The position numbers were made by a program, and so were the translations under genes. The notes under the pieces are model-generated. The model had not been told where the DNA came from. It worked only from the letters and a program-made list of their open reading frames with translations, and ran no database searches. From Blastomussa wellsi (taxonomy: Eukaryota > Cnidaria > Anthozoa > Scleractinia > Plerogyridae), in assembly GCA_947652115.1 (NCBI GenBank), contig OX393573.1:10694394-10758393 (forward strand): DNA of 64,000 bases. The letters run 5' to 3'. Numbering within the stretch: the stretch's first letter is position 1; each line of letters starts with the position of its first letter. This document shows positions 35,501 to 46,305 of this stretch, piece by piece.

Positions 35501-38500
35501 AAAACTTCCGAGACCGACCCCCGATGAAAACGTGGTTATATTTCCCGTCGTTTTGCCGATTGTAGTTCGACAGCCAACATCACAGATGATGATAAATCTT
35601 GTTTTCTAGCCTCTCGATTTTTTTGAAGTTTCAAGAGGTAGATCTTTATAATAGCGGGGTACCAAACGGGCTATAATATTACATGTACGCAAGGCCCGCG
35701 CTGACGTACTTTAGTTCTGCTGAAATACCTGGCGGTAGCAAATGTTCTCAAGTGCGGTTTTATAAATCGGCGAACAAATGTTAAACTTAGTGAGGGTGGA
35801 ATCTGCGATTTCAGGTTTGTGTTTCAGTGGTTTTGTCAGTTCGGTCACCTGAAATTTACGCCTAGCCTAGCTCGCTGTAAAATGACACAAGGTTTATAAC
35901 TGAGTCTTCGAAAGGTTCCTCGATCTTGAGTAATGTGACGTGTCAAATGAAACGTGCTCCGTTTCTTAGCCAAAACCACATCAAATATTGCTGCTACACG
36001 AGTTTTCGTTTCCTACTGAAAAGCGAAATCGAAATTTTCGATCGAAATGTGACGAAACCTGACTTTAGTAGCCTTCAGGGCTGTCTGATTTTTTTTTTCA
36101 AAATATGCAAATGTTGATAACGTGTTGGTGGGATTAGGATACCAATGTTTTACGTTGTCGGTAGTAGAATGAATTACCTCACATGATAAATATTTTCGGC
36201 ATAGAAAAAGCTTACACAGTTCTAAAGAATTATCGAAAATCGTTTTTAGTTCTTTTCTTTAGAAAGGAATTTAGTTTTCACGTCACCATGTAGGCATTGC
36301 TCGAACGTATTTACATTTGCGCTGGTGAATTGTTTCTGCTGTTTTTATTGACTCGCAGTTGGTGTTTATTCATAAGCGGGCGACTTTTATAAAACAAAAA
36401 CGGAAGGAATAGAATACAAAACAGGTGCGATATGGCTGACTTGTTCGTGGGAAAATGTGGAGCGCGCTTTTAGGGAACAGATCTGGAAAGCTTACGCAAA
36501 TTTGATCGAAAACGGAGACTGATAAAATGACAGGTATTTTACCCTTTGACTTGTAAGGTCGGTCATTTAATAACTTGTGTCTATGATTAAATCCTTTGGT
36601 GTCCAAATGATTTTCTAGTGGGTTTAATTTTCAAGTGTATTTTAAAGCTGGGATATTGGTATAATCAGGCCCTTATTGCCTGGTGTTGAATTAAAAAGAA
36701 CAGTTTACACCCTTAGTTATGGCATTTGTCGCCCTTGAAGTACTTTTGTGTATGCTTCATAAGATCCTATTTATCTGACAAGAAAATAAGCTCCCTGTTT
36801 ATTAGTTTTTACTGCTCTTTGTCATAACCTCGTTTGTTTTGATTTGTCTGATCTTTGAAGTTAGATTTGTTTGCGAAACAGTACCTTCTATATAACCTGA
36901 ATTCACTCTGGCAGTAACATGCCACTTAATCATGACTTGCCGAGGTTGATGACTTAGACCTTTGAAAACGGTTTGCGCACGTGTTTTGATACTGAGCTGG
37001 TTTATTTATGGAACAAAATATTGGTACAATGCTGTTAATTTACTTGAGTTGTATTTTTATTCGTAAATTGTGTATAGCATCCCGCAATAAAATGCGAGCG
37101 GCCAATATCATGGTAATAAACACGTTCACGTAAGACCCCGGAAAGAAGGATTTTTTCCCGGTGAATTTCTAACATGATGTCATCAAAGTATTTTCTTTTA
37201 GGACTAAAGGGTCAAAAGTAGAATTCACGCTCCTAACAGACAGTTTGTATTCTGTTTCTTCGCTCTAGATGCTTCGAAACGCAACAGTTGTATCGAGATA
37301 AGGAACTACGAGATGCCTAAAAGAACAACAGCTTGTGAGCGTGAGAAGAAGACCTCCTCTCGCCTGTTTCGCTCCATGTCACTGAGTGGCAGAAAACAAT
37401 CCAGCAAAGAACAGACGGGAAGCGACGATAAAAGGAATTCAACCATTTCTATTTCTGATCCTGAGAAGGTCACTATATTGATGGACCACAACGCGCAACT
37501 CGTGGATGAGAAAAACAAAGCCGTGGATCAGTGCGATAAAATGAATAAGGACCTACAAGACGCTAACAACAAGTTAAAAGAAGCTGAGCGAGAGGTTGAA
37601 AACTTGAAAGAACTTCTGAGTACAAGGATTAAGCAGGAATTCGATAATTGTGAGTCAGGAGCGAACGAGGAAAGAACACTAATATCTATGAGTGACCTGG
37701 AGTTAGAGCCCATGGAACTGAAAAGCAACAATGTGATTTTTCCCTCCAAAGTCGAACACCTCGAAACCACAATTGAAGCGAACGCCGTTCCGCTTCAAAA
37801 GACAACTTCATGTAAAGAGTGCGATCGTATAAAGGAGTCGCGTATCAAAGCTTTCGTGGAGGCCATTGCGCTGAGGAAATACGTTAAAAATTTGAACGAT
37901 GCTCTCTCCGGCGGCGAAGCGAGCAAGCAGAACTTTTTGAACGATGTGCAGAAGAAACTTGTGTCCGCGCAAACAGAAAAGGAAATAGCTTTGGAAGAAC
38001 TTGCGACTGTTATTGATCAGCGGAATCAGGCAGTTCGGGAAAAAGATAAAGCGCTCGAGGAGTGGGGCAAAGCCACGAGCAAATGGGAAACTACTTTGGA
38101 TCAATTAGATTCCCTCGTAAAAGAGCTAAATAAGGTAAGAATTGAACCATGTGTTAGTGTATTCGCGTGCAGCACCCGCGTGTTTGTGCGTGCAACATGT
38201 GCGAGTATACGTGATACAAGACTTGCATCTTCTATAGCCAAGAACCTCTGATATTAAAGTGTAAAGCGTACAAGGTCTTTTTGCTCTCTTTGTTAGCCTC
38301 GAAAAAAGGTGGGCATTGAGACGGAGTTGGCTGTCTAAAAGAAATAGTATTTAATGCTGTTTGGGAGGCCTTGATAATTTTAAAATAAAATATTTATTAT
38401 TTGCTGTGCTGTATATACATGCATTCTTCAGTTTGAATATTTTTTTCTTGTTCTTCATGAAATTGTTAATTAACTGATTTAAATCAGACGTCAAAATCTG

Positions 38501-40291
38501 TTTTATCAAAACAATTTTAACAAAACAATTTTACAAGCAATCTTCATTATAAAAGTAGATCGACAAACCTACCCACAAAATGGAAAACGAAAGCGGTGAA
38601 AAGGTGTTGCCTTTTGGTTGATGATAATTTATCGCGTGGAGGTTCATTTGGGAGAGTTTTCAAAAATAGTTACTAAGAAATTTTTAAATAAGGGTGCAGT
38701 TTGTTGATTATCTTGGTAACTCTTGACTGGTAAAGATAGAAGAAGACAAGCAAACGAATGAATGCTTTCAAGAGCTTAATGATCAGTCCACTGTGACATG
38801 CCGGCATTAGAAGTTGAAGCAACGTTCGCTTTGATTACTATTGCATATGATTTCTATATTGGTCAGGGCGGACGGAAAAAAGAAATTACGGGATAGAAAT
38901 GTTACAAGGTGAATGGAGATATTGATTTAGGTCAAAGAGAAGTCCATTTTGATAAAATTATAAATCTTTGCCAGACTTCATGCATCGTAACTCACTTTTA
39001 ATGCATTCTTTACTCATTGTTTATAATTCCAAATTATCCAGAAAGATTGTTTCAGCTGATTAGAAACTTGATTGAAACTGTTGCGTTCAAGACTACGTTT
39101 CCGAGCCAGGTCGCGAACGTTCAATATATTCTTTTTCCTACAATACTAAATCATTTCAAAAGATTTGTGCCATTAACTTTTTAATTCAAGTGAAAACAAA
39201 AATAATTCATCATTAAATGACAAATACCACAAAAATGCAAGGCACGCTAATAGGTTACCACAAGAATGAAATTTATAACAGCCTTACTTGAGAGTTGTGC
39301 TTATAGATCAATTAGTCCACGTACTCAATTGAGCTTAAAACGAATTTCCATTGTCAACCATCACAGATATTTCCACTTACTTTTGTTAATTGCGCCCCTG
39401 TGAAGTATGTGCCAGCTGTGCACTCAAGATCTGCACCATAATTGACAATATACCCTTACGGCTTATCGACTTCTAAAACGTTGTTTGCCTTTGGCAAGAA
39501 AATCACATCCTTAAAAAAATCCCAGTAATTGCACGGTGTGTTCGTTGTATATAGCTCATCAATGTTTGGGCGTTTTTCAAAGCCTCTTTGATTCACAGCG
39601 AGTGGCAAATGAATCTTTGTCTTAGTGGCCAACGTTTGAGTTGCAGTTTATCATTTTTCAGCCATGGGAAGGGAAGTCAGACAGTATCACTTCCAGGTTA
39701 TACTGTGTCCAGTTAAATGTTGATAAAACAGGAGTAGGTTAGATGGATTTGCCCCTTGATACTATATTTCTGACCAGGTGGCAAAATTGGGCCGGGTATT
39801 GATTATGCAAATGTTTTTCTGCAATTCTGCTTACGCTGTGCTAAAAGCTCGCCATAATGTGGTGACCTGCCTTCATTCAATTTGTCGTTATTTTACTGCG
39901 TCACTTGGCATTGCCTTGCAAGGGAGGAATATATTGTGTGGTATGCCCGTGAACATTTAATCAATTGATGAAGGGTTTCGATTGTTAATTTATATCCTCC
40001 GAGTAATGTGTAAATACCGTAAAATGCCAGGGTCTTTGAGGTCCCTTCAAAATGAGAAGGTGGAGTTCATGGGATATTCAAATTTTCGTAGTAATGATTA
40101 GTATGAAAATAAGCAGTCCGTCCGTCCAGCCAGCTTCTCGTTCAGTCATCAGCTAGTCAGGCAGCCAGACAGCCAGCCAGTCAGTTGTTCGGTCGGTAGA
40201 TCAATTAGCCAGCCACACAGACAGACGGCAGTCACCCGTCAGTCAGTCAGTCAGTCAGTCAGTCAGTCACTCAGCCAAATAGCTTCTCAGC

Positions 40292-40324
<33 letters not shown>

Positions 40325-40325
40325 A

Positions 40326-40373
<48 letters not shown>

Positions 40374-43300
40374 TGAATTCCTCCATTCCTTTCTTTTGAT
40401 CTACAGGTAAAATCTGAGCGTGACGATTTAACCAAGAAGCTAAAGAGAAAAGAAGATTCTCTTGAGAGAATAAAACAGGAAACATCGTTACTAAGCGAAC
40501 AGGTAGAAGTTACGAAACAGGAGGGAAATGACTCTGTAATCGAACAGGATATCATATTAAGAGACAGATTCGGAAACACGGATTCCGTACGAAAATTAAG
40601 CACAGAACTTACCAAATCACAACAGAGAAATATCGAGATGGACGCTCGAGTGACATCACTGGAAGAGAAATCAGAGACTTATAAGCGAGAAAGAGATCAT
40701 GCTAAGGAACAATGGAGACAATCGGTGAAGGAAAGAAAGAGACTGCACCGCGAAATTGCCAGTACCGTTCAAGCAAGGGACGAAGCCATACAGAAATGTT
40801 TTTCTACGGCAGAACAATTAGAGAAATTGAAAGAAGAGTATAACCACTTGTTGAACCGGTTGGCGAAAACCGGTTTGAGTGCAAACAACTCAAGTGAACT
40901 GTCCATTCCGTGCTCGCTCAAGGAGTGCAAGTTTTGCGCGGGTGACACAGCTGAAGGCTTAGAGGTAGAAACGTTAAGGATATGCAGCCTTAAACCTGCA
41001 CACCCAAGCAGGCCTACTTTTCATTCTTGCAAATGTCTCGATTAACTAACATGCATGTGAATCGTCTCGCACTGGAGTTTAATCCACAAACGTATCACAT
41101 GAAAGTACTTTTTGTAGAAACTACTTCCCAATAGTTTTCATTTGAATGGTCACACATCAGGGTTTCGTCCACAGACTTAAAATTTAGAACCACCTTGTAC
41201 AGCGTAATAAACAGAACCACATGAAAGTAGTGCTCAATAGCTTTCATTTGAATGGTCACACACTAGGGTTTCATCCACAGACTCAAAAGTTAGAACCACC
41301 TTGTTCAGCATAATAAACAGTGCCACATGAAAGTACTGCTCAGTAGCTTTCATTTGAATGGTCACACATCAGGGTTTCGTCCAAAGACGTAATGTGCAGA
41401 ATAATAAGCAGTACGACATGAAAGTGCTGCCCAGTTGACCATTTTCGCATTGCCCATAATACACCTTGCTTACCCCCCAGGAGAATTGGAAAAGAAAGGT
41501 TATGCAAAATTTTGGGGGGTAAACAAGGTGTATTATGGGCAATGCGAAAATGGTTAATAGCTTTCAATTCATTGGTCACACGCATGATCGAGTTTAGCTC
41601 CAGATGCGAAATTTTATCAAGAATTTAATTTGTTTCATGGTGATTCCTTGCGATTCCTAATATATTGCAATTCTTTTAGTCTCCAGACATGTCATTCACG
41701 GAAAGTGAAGAGATTCATGTGACTTTAGAAAAGGTATGTTGATAGTATTGCCAGAATTTGGTTGCTACAGGTGTCGGTAATGGGCAGGAAATACGTGACA
41801 GTTATATCATGAAATGCAAGAGGAAGACATTAAATATTGAAGACGTATTTCTTCTTGCAAAACGACGAATTTAATACAGACTTTTCTACGCCCTGTGGAA
41901 AGTGACAACTTTTGTCATCCACCATACAAACGACTGTAAATTCTGCAACTTTCAAATGCGTTGTTTGAAGCAGATTTTAAATGGTTTCCTTTTAAGCTCG
42001 GCGTTTTAAAGTAATTTGGCCCACTCTTTCTAGTTACGGGTGAATTTTTAAATTCGAGATGTAAGCAATGATCTAGGGATGAGTTCGCCTACTTAGAAGA
42101 GAGCTCTCCCAATACCCAACGCCATCCGCATGTTTTATTTTACGTTGTACACGAATATTTACCATTTATTTGTTTGGCTTGCAGGATGATCCACTGGACT
42201 CTATGAAACTGGCCCGAGTTTCTATGAAAGGCAGGCCATTCACTGCCATCATAGATATTGACAAAGCTTTAGGCAACACAAGGAACATCAGGTATTGATT
42301 GATTGATTGATTAGTTGTTTGTTGGTAGGTTGATGGGTCGGTAGTTAGCTTCGTTGGTTGGTTTGGGTGGCTGGCAGGTTGGTTGGTTGGATACATGGTT
42401 GTTTGAGTTGGGTGGTTGGTTGGTTGGTTGGTGAGATGGCTGATTGGTTGGTTCAGTTGTTGGCTGGCTGGTTGGTTGATTGGTTGGTTAGATGGTTAGT
42501 CGTTAGTTAAACGGTCGGTTGGATGGTTGGTTGGTCGTTGGATGGTCGGCTGGTTAGTTGCATGGTTGGTTGGTTGGTAGTTTGGTAGTCAGGTTGGTTG
42601 GTTTATTATCTGTTTTATTAGAAAACGACTAGTGAGTTATTGTATCTTTTGTCTTTAAGAAAATACGATGAGATTGTGTCCATTAACGATATACCAGTAA
42701 CTGAGTCAGATCAAAACCTCGTGAAATCTCTGCTGGAAGGAGCTATAACCACGCTCACCATGGTAAGAATGGAACTATGCACTCGGTGAACTGATGCATT
42801 TGTTTACCTCGCGAGCAGATGGCATCTCGAACATAATTATGTTTATTGGGCTGCAGCTTGTTACTAGTAATGCTCCTTTTCATTTCATTTTCAGGTTCTC
42901 AAGCGACCGGTTGGGTCGTATCAGATAAGTTTCGACTTGGACCTCAAAGCTCCCAAGAAGTCTAAAGCTGGTAAGAGAACGTGGTTTTGAACTTGACTGG
43001 TATGGCATTTTCTGGTCGAGAAATGCTGATGTAGCGTATTTCTTTCTATCGAATCAAGAAATTCACCTGATGCTAATTTCCATCGCTTCGTACCATATCC
43101 AGTGAGCGTGGGGCAAGATATGTTAAAGCAGCCATGCTGAAATAACTTTTTACCTCACTATTTTTGGTTTTTGGTTTTATTTAAGTATCTACATGTTTCA
43201 ATTTTCAGGTCTCGGTTTTGAGTGTGGTTTGTATGTAAAAGATCTGAAGCACGGATTTCTCTCAGAGGATCAAAATAATTTGAAAATTGGAGATTATGTT

Positions 43301-46273
43301 ATGAAGGTACGTAATTGGATGTAAAACTACTTTGACACTGAATGCCTCGAATTGGTCATTATTTATAGACTATTCAATATTGCTCCGTACTAAGAGTCAT
43401 TTTATAAGTCAGCAATAAAACACATGTTTGTCTATTTGTTTGTGTCTTCTCTCGTGAATCGACGCATGATAAAGCGCATGGGAATTTTGAAGAAAGTTTA
43501 ACAACCTTAAAAAGTCAAACATTCTCATTTCCGAGTTTCGATGTGCAAGAAACTCATGGTTAGGAAGCTAAGTAGAAGCTAATGTGTTTGAAGTGTTCAG
43601 TTTCCCACGCGACTTAACAGAAAATCAATTGTAGCTGAAAGGAATGCTTTCGATCTCAATTAATTAATTATGTGTTAATTTTCATTAATCAATTATTTTG
43701 TTTCATTAATGTAGATCAATGGAAAACATCTTGATAAAATAATTGCTTCTTCGGTGGAAAAGGTTACTAAAAAGTCCGGCGACAAACTGAAACTTCACGT
43801 GACAAGAACAGTTCTGGCCATGCCGACAAATTGTGAATTTAAGGTAGGTGCACTAATCTGTCTGTGATTACCATTCTATTGAGCAAATAAAATTATTCGC
43901 ACTGAAGCAACGTTGAGCTGAAGGTCGATGCAAGGTAGATATGGTTGTTTGCTGCTTTCCAGGAACAAATTGTTAGGTCTCCTTGGTGAATAAGCCTGGG
44001 GGTAACCCGGACTTTAGTCGTTCAACTTTAATTCAACTCCCGTTCAACAGGGCGGGATTCGCGTTGTGCCTTTATGGTTGACTCGCTAGACTCTGGATCG
44101 AACAGTCATCTTTCGAGTCCAGGCCGGGAACTGTGAGATGCGGTTTTTAGGCAAGACGCTAAATTCGCATAGTTTGATGGACTCTCATTTCAAACTAGGT
44201 ACTAGTTTACGGAAACTGGGAGCTCCGGCTTGATATTTCACTTAGGCTCGTGGCGCAGACTTTACCTTTACCGTTAAACAGAACATTCTATAAATTGGGA
44301 AGCGTCCTTATTTTTAGATTCTCTGTAATGTGGTTGACAAATCATTAATTCTGAGAACTCGATCATTCGCTTCGTGTCGTTTCTAATCAGCGTAACTCAG
44401 CACCTTGGTCTGATGGTTAATATTTTACCGGTTCCTCAGTTTTTCTCCCTCTCAGAATTCATCTTCTCTTGTTTCCTGATTTCATTTTAATTTCTATTTT
44501 TAATCATTCTCTGTACAGCCTCTCAGCAGCACAGATTCCGAATCCGATACTGTTGTACTGAGACGACTACCGCGCTGTAACGGCGACAACCGCCTGTCAC
44601 TCATATCAAATGACAGCTCGATGTCACGTGACTCGAGGTTTTCTAACAACTCCAGTATGGGCTCTATGAGCTCCAACAATGATTCATCTCTCGCTGACTC
44701 CAACTCGGATCTTTATGGAAACAAATTCTCCGGGCATGGGTTCTTCATGTCCGACAGACATCGGACGGCAGCGACAGTCTATAGTCCCTCATCGGACTCT
44801 CAACTTGAGACCATTGTCGCAGACGACTGGCCGGACGCGAATGCATCGGACGCTAGAGAGAGCGACTCTTTTGAGCACGGCACTTTGAAACCAAACAGTC
44901 GCACTCCAATGAACCGAAAGTTCGTCAGCACGTCGCAGTTGCAGTCGGGAACGTTTTTGACGCCGGCAAGTGTCGATGGGACATTGATTCGTGCACAGTC
45001 TACCATCACCGCTGTACGAGTGGACGATGATGGATTGAACTCAGGTTTAATAAGATCGTCCACATGTGGAGCAATAACCCCCACGGGGAAGAGGTGAGTC
45101 AAGTTTGGATCTCGAGGGGATATAGGAGTGTTACTTCAAAATGTCAGTTTAGCTAAGGGAGCTTCTGGCACGTTGAATCTTTGGCGTGGCACTGAGTATT
45201 ACTCATTTGATTTTTGTCCTGCGCTTCTCTCTCCAGTCCTCGTGTTATGCGTCTTGAGAAGAAGCCGTTGGATGGCCTGGGACTTGAAGTTTCTGGCGGT
45301 TACCGTGTCGGTATTTACGTCATTGAGCTGCAGGATAATTCAGTTTGTAAGGCCGCTGGCCTTCAAGTTGGAGACAGGCTTCTTAAGGTGAGAGATGAAA
45401 AACTGAAGAAAAACGGCAATTCTCAAATTAAAAAAAAAGAAGCAACAGTTTTAAGCGATAAAAACATGTTTCGACACGTTTCTTATGTGATCTTAAGTTG
45501 AAAATGTCGTTGCACACTTTTGAATTTCCCCTTATATACATGCTGTAATTATTCGATTTAGCGCCCTCTTTCGAATAAGCGCCCCCCTTCGGGGGTTTAA
45601 AATGTGCCGAAATGTACCGAAAACAAATAATAGCACGCGCATAGTAGATAAAGTCACTCAGGAACAATAGAATTACCAAAACTAAACAAAAAGAAACTAA
45701 AATAAATGAATGAAAGGAAAGAGGTTAGTCTATATAAATGCGTGAGCTGTTGGTTCACACTGAGAATTTCCTTCAAGAAAGAAACGTAATGTCATTGTCC
45801 AAGGCTCAAACAGCATGATACAGAGATTAGCCAAAATAAACTGGATTAAAATACTTAACCTTATTCTATGTGGTGATTTCTAACATGTCTTTATACTCGT
45901 CACTTTATAGCTAAACAGTTATGACCTGACCAGAGCAACCTTGGACCATGCCACGCGGATTGTCCGCCTTCTAAGCACATGCACATATCTTAGAATTGAG
46001 GCCCAGCCAGTATCAAGTAAGTTTTATTTGATCTATTATTTTTAAATAGAAACTCAGCGTGTTCTATTGGAAATCCGCGAAACTGATTGGTTCTCCCACT
46101 GTTGTCTTTTCGCCGATAGAAAACAAGCGCGTGCGTAGCTCTTTTAGCGGTAGTTTTTCTTTATTTTCGGCTCAAAAGTAGACAATTTTGTAGGGTTTTG
46201 ACTGGACTCCTTTAGAGTTACTACCAAAACAATTAGACAAGTCGCCCTCGTTTTCTACGCTTATATTCGCTCA

Positions 46274-46305
<32 letters not shown>

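Larger units (their letters stand above)
29168..37268 (+). other. Large second intron of gene 3
   Basis: 8.1 kb with no exon I can defend. It contains the two MITEs at 31625 and 32029, a CCCGAAA-rich stretch at 30280-30440 and AT-rich unique sequence. The part around 35150-35330 is CpG-rich and may hold an internal promoter. Confidence 0.4.
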
